From positions 65,463,210-65,527,209 of the forward strand of contig NC_073745.1 of assembly GCF_029784135.1 (NCBI RefSeq): 64,000 bases of DNA, written 5' to 3'. Shown in pieces: positions 9,686 to 20,908 of the stretch. The notes below the pieces were generated by a model. The model was not told the DNA's origin. It searched no databases and worked only from the letters and a program-made list of their open reading frames with translations. This stretch comes from Toxorhynchites rutilus septentrionalis. Lineage: Eukaryota > Arthropoda > Insecta > Diptera > Culicidae. The translations under genes and the position numbers were made by a program. The number at the start of each line of letters is the position of its first letter. Position 1 is the stretch's first letter.

Positions 9686-10995
9686 CAGGGTTGCCAATAA
9701 TATTTTTCAAAAAACTGGAAGATTGCTCTTTAAAAAACTGGAAGAAAAGTGGATCATGTAAAACGGTTTTTTTTAAAAAAGATCGGCTTTAAAATTATTT
9801 TTTTTTGCTCATTCCAATGATTTAGAAATAGAATTTCCTTCGAAGCGTCGTGTAGTATTTATATGTAGTTCATTAAACGGCGAAATGAACAATTAATTAA
9901 TCATATCATTGGAGTAGATAAAAATGCCGTTTCCTACTACTCGAACATTACTGTGAGACAATATTTGAGCATCTTTTCTGCTAGAACATCTAGTAAATAC
10001 GTTTTTTTTGGTAAAACTTCAAAAATATCGTTGTTCTTGCTTCGTGTCCATCATGTCATCCTTCATGTCATGTCATGCCCAGATTAATTGAGGTGCATGG
10101 AGTCACGGAATTCTTTACTTCTAACGCAAATTTTGATTTCTGTAGTGTTCCTTTTGACCATATTCGTTGCTATCTCACCAATAATGTAGAGCAAGAAAAA
10201 TCGATCTTCGGTTTGTCGCTTTTGCGTGGTTGGTTTCAGCTCCCACTCGTTAACATTTGAAAGCGGTTCTATGCATCAAATAGGAGAGTTTAGATCATGT
10301 GTAATGTTAATGCTATTTAGAACTGAAAATTCTTTGGGAGACCATGAGAAACTAATATCCCATTGATGTAAACGGAAGCAAGATTACTTGGGTTTTATGT
10401 TGATATCAAAGTCAATGGAACACATTGACTCTATGCTCTTTTGAAATTTAGAATGATTTGGAATACCAATAAAATTTAATGATTACATAAACTCAAAGGC
10501 AGCATAGCACACGGGCTCTATGAACCTATTTAGGTGAGATATTTTACTATGAACATTGTCAATCGTGATTGAAATTATAGTTCAAGTCTGAACTTCAGAA
10601 TATTTTGGAGAACCTAGAACATCTGATATTTATATAAATTCAAAGACAGTGTAGCACGCACTGTGCGCTAACCGTATTGAATTCCGGAAGTGTAAGCGAG
10701 GGGAAAAAAACACTGAGTTGAAAAAAAGGTCAATCCAAGGCAAATACACATTGGATCGATCGAACAATGAATGTCAAAAAAACAAATTATTCAAGGGATA
10801 GGAAGGTTGAGTGAGGGATATTATGTATACATTGTGAATTTATTTTACATAAAATGGGTAAAACTGAAGCACACATATAAAAAACTGGATAAAACTGGAT
10901 GATATTTCTGGAAGAGTTAAGAATTTAACTGTTTGACTGGATCGAGAGAAAAAAACTGGAAGAATCCAGTTTAAACTGGAACATTGGCAACGCTG
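9686..10995. mobile_element. Non-coding hAT-like element, 8-bp target duplication
   Basis: 1310 bp flanked by TATACACT (9678-9685 and 10996-11003). Its ends are CAGGGTTGCCAAT and, inverted, CAGCGTTGCCAAT. Subterminal copies of AACTGGA/TCCAGTT recur at both ends, as expected for hAT transposase-binding sites. No transposase is encoded and the ORFs inside have no recognisable content. The 8-bp duplication and CAG..TGCCA ends support hAT; the particular family is unknown. It interrupts LINE-A within its thumb region, and the host frame resumes after the second TSD. Confidence 0.85.
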
Positions 10996-11003
10996 TATAC
11001 ACT

Positions 11004-11678
11004 GTTTAAAGGCATTGTACTGTTCTCTTGTATTGAAATACAACGGATTGAAAACATTCAAAAAAAATTTGTGCGATTTGCTCTTCGTGGTCTGCCTTGG
11101 AGGGACCCTCTGAACCTACCTAGATACGAAGATCGTTGTAATCTTATAGGGCTTGAACGGTTATCCTTGCGTCGTGATGTAGCTAAAGCGATATTTATTT
11201 CCGATCTACTGCTCTCGAATATCGATTGCTGCGAGCTACTCAGTAGTCTTAATATAGACATTCGTCGTCGTAATTTTCGCTCCCATAACTTTCTACGTCT
11301 CTCTGTTGCCCGGACTAATTATGGTAGGAATAAGTCTGTCAATAGTATGTGTAGGATTTTTAATCAGTGTTACAGTGTTTTTGATTTTCATTTATCTCGC
11401 TCAGTCCTCAGAAAATTGTACTCTCGTTTATGTTAAGTTATTATCATTTTGTTACTTTGAAGTGCATTGTAGTTGGTCATATTGTTATTTGTTTTGTGAA
11501 CTAGTGTTTAGTGTTAAGATAGAATAAGCTGTTTTTTGTTAGGATTAAGATTGTGTCATTTGGACTATTTTATTCTGTTGACGCAAAAATAAGCAGGTTT
11601 TATGCCCATTTTAGAAAAAAGCTTATAGCAAACTAAAATGGGCTTTTCCCTGCTCCAAAAATAAACAAAATAAATAAA
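11004..11678 (+). pseudogene. LINE-A fragment 4: C-terminal region and 3' UTR
   Basis: After the hAT-like element the LINE resumes (CLKALYCSLV across the junction, then a frameshift and loss of about 25 codons). It then carries the conserved C-terminal block RIENIQKKFVRFALRGLPW ... YEDRCNLIGLERLSLRRD ... RTNYGRNKSVNSMCRIFN, stopping at 11434. A 3' UTR of roughly 240 bp follows and ends in AAATAAACAAAATAAATAAA at about 11678, the usual short-A/T repeat tail of this group. Confidence 0.85.
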
Positions 11679-11680
11679 AT

Positions 11681-11812
11681 GTCCACGTGGACAACAGGGG
11701 AGGGATATAGTCAATGTCCACGCTTGTCCACGGAGGGGGAGGGGGAGTCTAAAAGCGTACTTTTTCTGTCCACGTGGTATGTGGACAGCCCCTAAGTTCT
11801 TTTGCCCTGACA
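11681..11812. repeat. Palindrome-rich GTCCACGTGGAC repeat, unclassified
   Basis: Immediately after the LINE-A tail, GTCCAC/GTGGAC motifs occur at least five times in 130 bp, including the perfect palindrome GTCCACGTGGAC (11681) and GTCCACGTGG...GTGGACAGCCCC near 11769-11792. Two purine-rich tracts (GGGGAGGGA, GGAGGGGGAGGGGGAG) lie between. No ORF and no known family is recognised. Confidence 0.5.
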
Positions 11813-12107
11813 TCATATTGCAGGTGAAAGAGAGGATACGATTATTAACAAATAATGAAAAATTCCATTCTCTGCAGGTAGGGAAAAATCTTGAACGTAA
11901 ATTGTCTCTGATAATTATTTTCTGTTCTGGATAAGATGGTTTTGCTGAAATGCAAGGAGATTTATAGAAAAAAAAGTTAAGTTAGGGTCAGGACTATGTC
12001 TTCTAAGTATTTAAACAACATCGAATAAAAAATTTCATTCTATTTTCAACAACTTACATTTGCTTTCGGGTCTGCTTTTGACGAAATATGGGTTACTGTT
12101 CGATATT
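11813..12107. other. No gene or repeat recognised
   Basis: About 295 bp of A/T-rich sequence between the GTCCAC repeat and the next hAT-like element. Neither strand holds a supported gene. Confidence 0.4.
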
Positions 12108-12639
12108 GTTACCACCAGTCTTCCATGTTTCACAAAAAACACTGCGTCCGGAATAAACATGTCCACGCTGCTGTTCACAGTTTTGTGTTTGAGTACAAAC
12201 ATGATTTTTTCGTACCTATGTTAGAAAATGTGACATGTTTGTATTCGTGGTATGTTTGGACATACGATGTTTAATCCCAATGTTTCACATGATGTTCGAA
12301 CATGGTGTACAGTTTCTCTTGCATTTTCACCCCAAGCACCGGCAGTGCGTAGAGTAGAAGAAGCGAATCGGACACCACACCACCACCACTCAACGCGTGG
12401 TGTATTGGTATGTTGACATGGAAAAAATGCTTTCCTCTCATGACAATGGGTGCTTCATCAAAAATATTGGGTAAATTAAATAAACCTTTTTTTCTGTTCT
12501 GAACAAAATAAACATCGATTGATATGAGAGTTTTTCACATTTGATATCATTATTTAGTGCACGCATCAATTTATATATTGAATTCATGTAACATTCGCTA
12601 TTATTAGCTATTTGAACAAGTACTAAAATTGAATTATTC

Positions 12640-12700
12640 AGCAGTGACATGTTAGGCGTGACGCTAACCACTCGACCACGGGAGCAACAATTTTGGCTGG
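12640..12700 (-). repeat. tRNA-type SINE head fragment
   Basis: On the minus strand this reads GCTCCCGTGGTCGAGTGGTT, then AGCGTCACGCCTAACATG: an A-box-containing tRNA-like head nearly the same as the SINE at 34540-34705. The B box and body are missing. Confidence 0.6.
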
Positions 12701-13479
12701 ATCTTTGAATACAAATGGCCAATACTGCTTGTTCGCGACGATCGCGACCCGAGCTATAAAACGAGCGGAGAAGAGGAGAAGAAAGGATGATGCAATCGCA
12801 TGTACACATAGCATATGTAGTGCAGTGTAAGTGTAGCTTTTAGTTTTTTCCTTCATTCAGTTTGTGATAACATCGAGAAATTAATGGTGTGTTTTGGCCG
12901 CTGAAATTTCTCTGCTGGTTCTGCTGTGTGCCGCTGAAGGTTGCATCTAAAACTAATTTTTGGGTATTTATTTTTTTGGTCAGCATTTGTACGACGTCGC
13001 CCGCTATGCAGTCGGCTCCCCAGACTTTAATTGCCAACATGCACGCAAAAAAAAAATAGAAAGCTTCTTTCTATTCAGAGAATGTTTTCTTTGGACGAAA
13101 CCAAGGATTATTTAATCAGACTTGCAAAATGTGCATGAACGATCTATAAACTTTTACTTAGTCGCGGCAATACATACACACACTCTTTACAGATGCACGG
13201 GCCGAAGGTTGTGCAGTCCACTGATCATTCAACAAGAGCCAAAGGTTGTACCGCTCATGACAACTCTACACGAGCTGATGATTGCGCCGGTTAGTGATCA
13301 TTCTATTCTGGATTCCTCGAGTTGAAAAAGACGCACAACGCTAGATATGGGGTGCAGACTAGGGGGGCGTTGCTGATTAACGGTCAGCTGCATTCCAATA
13401 GGAAGTATCCCATGTCGGGCACACGTACAGAGCACTGAAGACTGCAACATCCCAATTATGAGAACACTTGTAATACTAA

Positions 13480-13600
13480 CCTCGAGCCAACCGCGAGTAA
13501 TCGGTTACATATTACTAACATAGCTGTAAGCAAACATTGTCAAAATATTGAACTCCCGGCCCCGCTAGGCTGACGCCATATGAGCCTTAATAAAAATATA
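13480..13600 (+). repeat. I-group LINE 3' UTR fragment
   Basis: CTAACCTCGAGCCAACCGCG, then AGTAATCGG and ...GAGCCTTAATAAAAAT, match in order the 3' UTR of the I-group LINE at 1786-1960 (minus strand) and the one at 54.9-55.07 kb. It is a 5'-truncated LINE end lying inside the hAT-like element. Similarity may extend upstream to about 13190, but this is weaker. Confidence 0.55.
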
Positions 13601-14197
13601 TATTTTGGTGCATGAACTTATAGCCTCTTAGTTCGTGCAATTTTTGAAATGCGAACTAAATTTCAAGTTCGTTTCTGTGAAAAAGTATTCTACGAAGAAA
13701 TGTTTTGGGATGAATAATTTCTTTCCGTGCATGAAAAGAAACGAAACGAAAGCAATGAATACTGCGACATCGGGTGATATGTTTGTACATGATGTTCTTG
13801 AATTATAAACATCGTGTTTGTTTTCACATGTCTATGTTTGTGTATCATTGTTCGTGTTGGGGATAGACACTCAACACTAGCGAGAATCATGTTCGAATTC
13901 AAACAAAAACATGGAATTTTCACATCGCGTGGACATGTGTAAGTGTTTTTCGGAAGACTGGTTACCACAGACATGGTTCATGACCGTGTGGTGATCTAAA
14001 ACTTCTATATCCTTGCATGGCGGATGGAAAATATACACTGCATTTTCTTATAAATTTCTCCAACGACAAGACCGCAAGCCTTGGTGGATGTCCAATATAT
14101 CAACGAAGAAATACTGATTTTTATAAAAATTAACAACGCGTATGTATGTGTATGTATGTATGTGTAGACCGTTGAAACATTTAAACACACTTACAAC

Positions 14198-15036
14198 CAG
14201 GGCTCTGCATAGTCATAGTCAACTGAGGATAGTCAGCTGACTATCTGACTGACTATATCCGTATTCAGTTAGTAATGACTTTTGGCATTTTCACGCAGTT
14301 TCTCCGCCAAAACGACTAAACAGTCAGTCGGGAGTTTAGTCGCTTTCTCCCTCTACCGACACGACTGTATCAATTCATTCTTCCCAGTCAAATTGTCCTC
14401 AATGCATTTTGAAGTGACTTCCCCCAAAACGAATTCGTTTCTCTTTTTCTCTCTCCCATGTACGTGTGCATGCATTGATGTTTGAGTTCAACGTGGTTTG
14501 ACATACACTACAGGTGAGCTAGATTCTTTTGTATCGTACACGAAAATTACTCACACGTATAAAACAGCGTGCAATGTGTGTGCGCTATTTTGCTCGCTAA
14601 TACTAACGCGAGGACCTTTATAGCATACTTGATAAAGTCTAAGTTCGTTGGTTTGAGTTTACGATGGGTAAACAATAAACCGTCCATTGATGGGGTAACT
14701 TCTCCTTTGCATTAGAAATCATGTTTTCGTTCCTCTTTATATGGACGTAAAATTAAGATTGCGTACGTGGGTATAAATTTCGTTCCTAGGGGAGTAGAAA
14801 TGTGAATTGAAGTCAGTTGAATGAAGAGGCAGTTTTGTATTCATTAGTCGAGTCAGTTAAAATAACCACTGACTGGACTAGTTCACCAGTCATCCTCGCT
14901 AGTCAACGCTAGTCAATTCATTTTCTAGTCAAGTCTCTTTTTGTTGTGGGCGACTGCCGAAGCAGTTCTAATCGAAGCGAAGCTACTGAGAGTAGAGTCG
15001 GTCTTCGTTTTTCATCTTCGAAGATTTCGGGCCCTG
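14198..15036. mobile_element. hAT-like MITE, 839 bp, 8-bp target duplication
   Basis: Flanked by CTTACAAC at 14190-14197 and 15037-15044. The ends are CAGGGCTCTG and, inverted, CAGGGCCCGA. AGTCA/TGACT words are densely repeated near both ends (14212-14275 and about 14815-14935), a subterminal pattern usual for hAT elements. It is non-coding. Confidence 0.82.
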
Positions 15037-15164
15037 CTTACAACACATAAGTTATTTTCTATTTTACAACTAACATATTCACTTGAAATATTTTTTGCTA
15101 ATATTTCGCCTCATATTTCGCAAATATTTCGCCTCATATATTTTTGCCTCATATTTCGAAAAAA

Positions 15165-15470
15165 ACAATCCAGTCCCAGACCGTCGATTTTTGACAAATT
15201 TTTTTTCGAGCTGACAGTAGAACTCGACGTTTCATGCAATTTGAAGACATTTGGCATAACCATTTTTTTTTTCGAAAACCCCGATTTCCTTTATTCCCTT
15301 GGATGATTTTTCAGTTTTCAAAAAACTCAAACTTCGACCGCTGTGCAACACTAGTAAATGAAGTCCGATTGAGCTGATATTTTGCATAGAGTAGTTTTTC
15401 GTGAGAATCAACATTTTTAATCAAGTTCGCTTTGAAAATTCGAGATGGCCATTTTCATTGGCACTCTAGG
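15165..15470. repeat. Single arm of the GGGTGCCAATGAAAATGG foldback family
   Basis: Reads closely like the right half-arm of the foldback element at 24430-24773: CAGTCCCAGACCGTCGATTT, then TTTCATGCAATTTGAAGACA, AACCCCGATTTCC, AGTCCGATTGAGCTGAT and finally TTTTCATTGGCACTCTAGGG. Only one arm is present, so this copy is truncated. Confidence 0.65.
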
Positions 15471-16204
15471 GTTATATACCCTATATACCCCAGCCATTCC
15501 ATGCAAAACCGATGTAGTGGTTCTCAGATTTTCGTCAAAAGTGGTAATTTTGTTCTTTATCGCAAAGCATTAGACCCGTATTTTTTATTTTTTCATTAGG
15601 GTGCCCATTTCCATTTTAGGGTGGTCCGAAAAATCAATTTTTATAGTGTTGATTATCATAAGAGAAATAACACTCCTGATCGTTGGATCTCTTTTGCCAT
15701 TTCAATTGGATCTTTTTTGACAGCCGTTTTGATTCAGTCCGCACTACCTAGGTCTTTACCATCCATCCCTCTACATTCCTGCAAAACACCCGTGTTGTCA
15801 TTTCAAATTTATGGAGACGCTCGGTTCGTTACTTACTCAAAACATTTTCCCACTGTTCGAACGCGCACATGCATTCATTCCAGCATCAGCTGCATCAAGC
15901 TTAATTTCCATCTCTCTCTCTTTTGCTTACCATCAACACTATCACAAACCCTATGACTCATCGTCCCGCACGAACACCCATTCGACAATCAAAGCTTCGC
16001 AAAGGAATACGAAAGTTTTTTCGGCTCGCCATTCATCAGCACCATCAGTATGGTGAGCTTTCGAAGGGATGTGAAAGCTTTGCCACCCATGAATCTATGT
16101 TGACAGCGCTCTCATTTTAATGCTCGCTCTCCATCTAGGTTTTTCCTTTGCTTTTTTTTTTTAGAGAAACGAGCATGAATCTCAAAAGCTTACGGAGCAT
16201 AATT
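15471..16204. other. No gene recognised; short repeat words near 15600
   Basis: AGGGTGCCCATTTCC...TTAGGGTGG near 15598-15630 looks like the edge of another dispersed repeat. From about 15800 onward the sequence is non-repetitive with CT-rich tracts. A 65-codon ORF at 15923-16120 has no recognisable domain and is not called a gene. Confidence 0.35.
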
Positions 16205-17889
16205 CAGAACGTCAGTTCGGGAAGTTCATTCAACGGCACCAGTTCGGGTGTGTGTTAGGCGGAGTTAACCGCATTGTAGTTCTGGGCGACGGACAACGTG
16301 GACATTTTGTGGGTCTTTGAGTGTCAAGACGTGTTTGTTAATCTGATTGAATTGGCCTATTATTTTGAATGACCTCACGAGCCGTAAACGGCCTTTCGAG
16401 GTGTCCTTAGAGAAACCATAATACACCCGTGTGGTGAGTGGCTCGTGTTGGCGCACGTGGTTGCCACTGTGTGTGTTGGCCAGAGAGGGTCTCTCCAGCG
16501 AGAAAACAGAGAGAGAGAGAGAAACGGACACTCGCACGAAGAAAGGGACAGATTTTTCAGCAGGAGCAAAGGTTTCGCCGCGTTGCGGGTTGCAGTTCAA
16601 ACGAGCCACGAACGAGAACGGGTCGGCTAAAAACGTTCTTACGCCATACAGGAAATCCTTTTTTGTGTGATGCAAAAGAGCAAAGAGAAGGGGGAGGAAG
16701 AAAAAAAGTCCAGTGCTGAACTGTTCCAAGTCCTTTAGATAGGGAAAAAAAGGATCTTGATCCCAGCTTTCCGCGGTTGAAAAAAGTTTGTGTGTGTGTT
16801 TGAAAACGTGTGTTAGAAGAACAGGACAAAGCGGAAAGAAAATTGATCGAGAAAATTGACTCGGAAATCAAAATCCTTCTAGTATTCTACTATCCGTGCG
16901 TGTGTGTGTGTGTAAGCAAATATTCGCCTCTCGAATTTTGCTTCAATTTTGGAAAACCAAGGGGACACAGACTATCCCCAAGTGAGTCGCTTTGCGTGTC
17001 CCATCAGCGCTTGCCAGTCAAAGGATATTTTTTTGCTGCTGCACTGCTTCTTCTTGCAGTCGTAATTTCGAGAAATAAAAAAAAAATAAATCTAATTCGC
17101 TACAGGAAGAATATTTGGATCGCCTCAGCCTGCCTGCTTTTTACTCTAGGATCTGTTTGAGTTGGTTTTTCATTGGTTGCCCGCTTTGTGAAGAGAGAGA
17201 GCCTTTGCTTTTATATAATTTTATCGAAGAAAACGGGTGCCAGGCGAGCCGAGAAACGGGGCATCAGGATACTCCGGGCAGATGGCGAAAAAATGCTTTT
17301 GTTTCAGCTGCTTGGCGGAAGGAAAATTATTGCGTGAAAATTGTGAAGAGAAAGAGCTGCCAGAAAAAAAAAACGGTCAAATCGAATAGCTGAGGGATAC
17401 ATGCCAGTGAATCGTTTATGTTTCTTGGGTTTCGCTTTTTCAGATGATTGCCAGCCTTGAAAAGCCCTCTTGTGTTGTTTTTTCCATTCCCCAGTTCTAG
17501 ATATCCGATGCTTATTTAAAATAAAAATAGAATATTTCGCAATGTGTATAGAAATTTAATAATAAAAAAAGAGTGTGCAGCGAAAAGCTAAAGTTTATTG
17601 GAAAATCGATTTCGGAAAACACACACCAGTGTTCACTACAAGAAGTGCGTCACTTTCGTGGAATCAGGAAAGAAGAGAAGGAAGCGAGCGGAAGGAGATT
17701 CCCAGCTTTTTAGTGTGCTTAGCAATTTTCCGAATATAGAAAGTGTGAAAACCAGTAATTCTGGATACAGTGTGTGTGCATCTCTAAAGAAAAAGAAAAA
17801 CCTTGTACCGTGAAACCGTGAAGTGACCAGTCCGGGTCCAGTTTTTTCTTCATTGTCATCGGAGTACGGATCAAAGCCCAAATCAATGG
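16205..17889 (+). promoter_or_regulatory. Candidate promoter and long 5' UTR exon of a host gene
   Basis: About 1.7 kb free of recognisable repeats. It starts near an initiator-like TCAGTTCGGGA (16212-16222). It holds GA-rich, GTGTGT-rich and AAAG-rich sequence typical of insect 5' UTRs, many short upstream ORFs, and ends at AATCAATG|GTAATG, a usable 5' splice site at 17889/17890. No downstream coding exon was found in the window, so the gene it would serve is unknown. Alternatively this is simply unique intronic sequence. Confidence 0.3.
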
Positions 17890-19540
17890 TAATGTGTCAT
17901 CAAAGTTAGCTATTTTTCACCACTAGCCTTTACGTAAAAATCGGTAGCTTTCGAGCTTTCTGCTGTCCAAAAGCTTCGATAGCATTGATACGCTTGGAAA
18001 GCTTCGCTTGAATGTATTAACCGTGGGACCCACAATGAGCACCAAGGACCCCCTCATTTAGTGCAAAATACGCATTTCTTCTGTCGCAACTATTCTTTCC
18101 ACAAAGAACATCCATTTGTTGTCTGGAAAATTATTGATTTTTCCAGATGTGAAAATTATCCTGCGAACCAACGAGCATTAGAGAACAAAAGCTTTATTTT
18201 CTCACTGTAGCCGTCACATTTCGCTCATTCTCACACGACAAAGTGCCTTTGTCTCTCACGGCAAATGATCTCTGTGCTTTACTCTTTTATCCTTCTCTCG
18301 TCTTTCTCTTGCTCTTTATTGCCATTCTGTATTGCTAGGACTTTTTTTACATAAGCTTTTGTCATCGTCTTCTAGCTTAAATTTCCTTTTTTGACACAGT
18401 AATACTGCTTTGACCAGATAATTCGTAAACTGAAAGAACATTCTCGTCTAGATGAGTACCAAAAAAAAAGGAAAGAAAAGGAAAACATACGATGTGCAGA
18501 TAATACCGCTCCAAATACTGCAGAGTCGGGGGGGTCAAAATTATGAACGGGGCATGTATTTGTGTGTGTGTGTGTGTGTGCTTTGCTGTGCGTGTGCGAT
18601 GAAGAAAAGGCAGACACATAAGGCTATCGATTTTCTTTGGCGCCACGAATGCTGACACTACTTGATCTCCGCATTGAGACCCCAGACCCCTCCCTTGTTC
18701 CGCACCAACCGTCCGTGCTTCGTTGTGTCCTTCGCTCACGTTGTGTGTGGCGCAGGGTATATCCCTCTCGTGATGGCACACCGCTGGAGGGATTTTTAGA
18801 AAGCGAATAGCCACCATTGCGGTAAGGTTCCGTCGCTGCGGAACCATTCTGTCTCGGGTGAAAGTTTGATTTCGTTACTTTGTGGTTTTGATTATTTTTT
18901 TCGAGTATCCTTCAAATTAATCTGTTTCTCGGATGGTGTCCACCATGAAGCATCCCAATTGAGTATTCAACATCAACGAGTTATGCTATTAATAATATTG
19001 GTGAACGTTCAATAAAACCATCATTTTTACGCAAAGTGATTTTGTGGATTCATTGCAAGAATTCTAATAAACAGTTATTGAGTTGATCCACTTATGAGGC
19101 ACATAATTCTAGAAAATAAAAATACCCATGTTGCACAGAAATTTTATATCATTAAAAATTGAAAAAAATGGTGTGTTGTCACATGATGATCAACCTTGCC
19201 AAAGCAATCGAACATGTTTCTGATCAAATGTCCCACCATGCGTTATTACGCATCAAAAAGGTGGGACATTTTTAGTACCACCGTGCCCCAAAGGGTTATA
19301 AAACAAATGATCGTACTCAAAATCAATGTAATATTTGTCATATTTAACAATTTCGTTCAAATATTTCATGAGCACAGAGACAATAACATTTTTGTATCGT
19401 TTGAAATCTTATTCACCAGAGCTGCTCCGCAAGTTTTGCGGCTGGTTGTTTTTTCCTTATTTGGACGAAAACTTCAGGCAAACGAATGGTTTGTACCACC
19501 CAGAGTTAACCATTCTAACGTTTCTCTATAAGTACTGCTT
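17890..19540. other. Unique, intron-like sequence; (TG)n microsatellite
   Basis: No TE signature until about 19541. A (GT)n run of about 10 units lies at 18559-18580. Long minus-strand ORFs at 18377-18847 run through the microsatellite as CAC/ACA codons and are not supported as genes. Confidence 0.4.
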
Positions 19541-19625
19541 CAGTTTAAAAAAAATTATAGGAGGTTGTGTTCAAGGCATTGTTGACGTAGAACTACGCTG
19601 TAGTCTAGTTTAAGTCGCTTGTTTA

Positions 19626-20908
19626 ACGGGTGTTAAATAAAAAATGAGATTTTTTTCAATCACACATAAAAAAAATTATTTTTTTTCATCGATTTCAGTA
19701 TTTTTTATTAATAACATAATGTATTTTCTTCAAAAAAATGTCAGTGAATGTTTGAGTAAGGGCCGTGGTCTGCTGTTCGACGCAACTTTGTCGCGATGCT
19801 CTCACAAGAACGTTGTATGGCACTTACGTCCATTTTCCGGATACAATTCCGGATTCTTGTAGTCAGTTGCTTCGTGTCCTTGGCCCTCCAATTGTTTTTA
19901 TACACTAGGGCACTGAGTGAGCCAAAGAAATCCTCTATTAGGCGGCACTGGGGCAAGTTTGTTGGGTTACGATCTTTCGGCACGAACGGTATCTTTTTCT
20001 CCTCAAGATACGCCAGCGTCTTCTTGGCGTAATGGGAAGACGCCTTGTCCGGCCAGAAGACGTACTTCCCATCCGCGTGATGCTCGATCAGGAACGGCAG
20101 CAGGGTTTTATCGAGGCACTCTTCTCGATATATTTGATGGTTGATTGCCAGACCGCTCGGCTTAAACTAAGGCTTTGAAATGCCCCGGTCGGAAATGGCG
20201 ATGTACAACATAACCTTTTTTTCAAACTTGTGCTTGAACTTGTATTTCACTTTAGGCGGTGTGGATGACTTGTCACTGGAGTAGTAATTATCATTTCCTG
20301 GAATATGCGTTTTGGACAGCGGAAAATAGCTTTCGTCGTCCAGAACGAAAGACGTCCCGCGGTATTTTTTGATCATCCACCGTCTCAATCTGCTCCTCCG
20401 TGTACTCCGGCGACCTCGTCTTCTTCCTGCAGACGATTCCTTCCATCTTGAGGGTTCGATGAATCAATACGTGGGAGCAGCCATATTTCCGACCGGCGTC
20501 ACGCAGGCTGGTTGCGTCCTTGTTGTCAAACAGCTTCTTTAATGATGACTTCCTCTGCTTCGTCATTATCGTCACCGGACGACCACTTCCGACCTTCCGC
20601 TCTACGTTCAGGGAACCCAGGATACGATATACCGTACTGACAGGTACATTTTCTTCCTTCAAATGTGCCACAGTGAACTTTTTTCCTTGCTGGAAATGCG
20701 TTTCGTAGAACCGTACAATGCGTTCGCGGAGCACGTGCTGTTTCGACGCCATCTTTGCTTTGACTAAATTCAAACTAGCAAAACCAAACACGCCTACTGT
20801 TTCTAGGGAGCCCAAAGAGCAATTTTCTAGGAGAAAGAAAATTTTACGCTCTTTATTTGAGTTACTGAAAGGTATTGAAAAAATTCTCATTTTTTATTTA
20901 ACACCCGT
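19626..20908 (-). mobile_element. DD37E (ITmD37E-like) transposon, 1283 bp
   Basis: Flanked by TA at 19624-19625 and 20909-20910. Inverted repeats begin ACGGGTGTTAAATAAAAAAT at both ends and are perfect for about 24 bp. One transposase gene fills the minus strand, with two lesions. The paralogous sequence at about 49580 gives the uninterrupted site (GCTTGTTTATACCTTCGG), which fixes the boundaries. Confidence 0.92.
19741..20752 (-). pseudogene. DD37E transposase, one frameshift and one stop from intact
   Basis: Start at the MASKQH methionine (20752). The N-terminal half contains two helix-turn-helix regions (VAHLKEENVPVSTVYRILGS and SLRDAGRKYGCSHVLIHRTL). The catalytic residues are in FVLDDESYFP, VFWPDKASSHYA and CRLIEDFFGS; 37 residues separate the second Asp from the Glu. 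A +1 frameshift lies near 20385, between EEQIETV and the KYRGTSF block, and an in-frame TAG lies at 20167-20169. The span of 1012 bp equals 337 codons plus one base, consistent with a single inserted base. Everything else is open. Confidence 0.9.

Larger units (their letters stand above)
12116..13960. mobile_element. hAT-like element, 1845 bp, 8-bp target duplication
   Basis: Flanked by GTTACCAC at 12108-12115 and 13961-13968. The ends are CAGTCTTCCATG and, inverted, CAGTCTTCCGAAAAACAC. ACATGTCCACG recurs inverted just inside both ends, and ATGTTTG/CAAACAT words are scattered subterminally. No intact transposase ORF was found. The interior has collected a SINE head (about 12640-12700) and a LINE 3' end (about 13480-13600), so it is probably an old non-autonomous copy. 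Confidence 0.8.

Noticed and set aside
16265..16871. Overlapping ORFs of 60-154 codons on both strands
   Set aside because: Overlapping frames over GA/CT-rich sequence with no domain; more consistent with an untranslated leader.
18377..18847. 156-codon minus-strand ORF
   Set aside because: Runs through a (CA)n microsatellite; no domain, start context or splice support.
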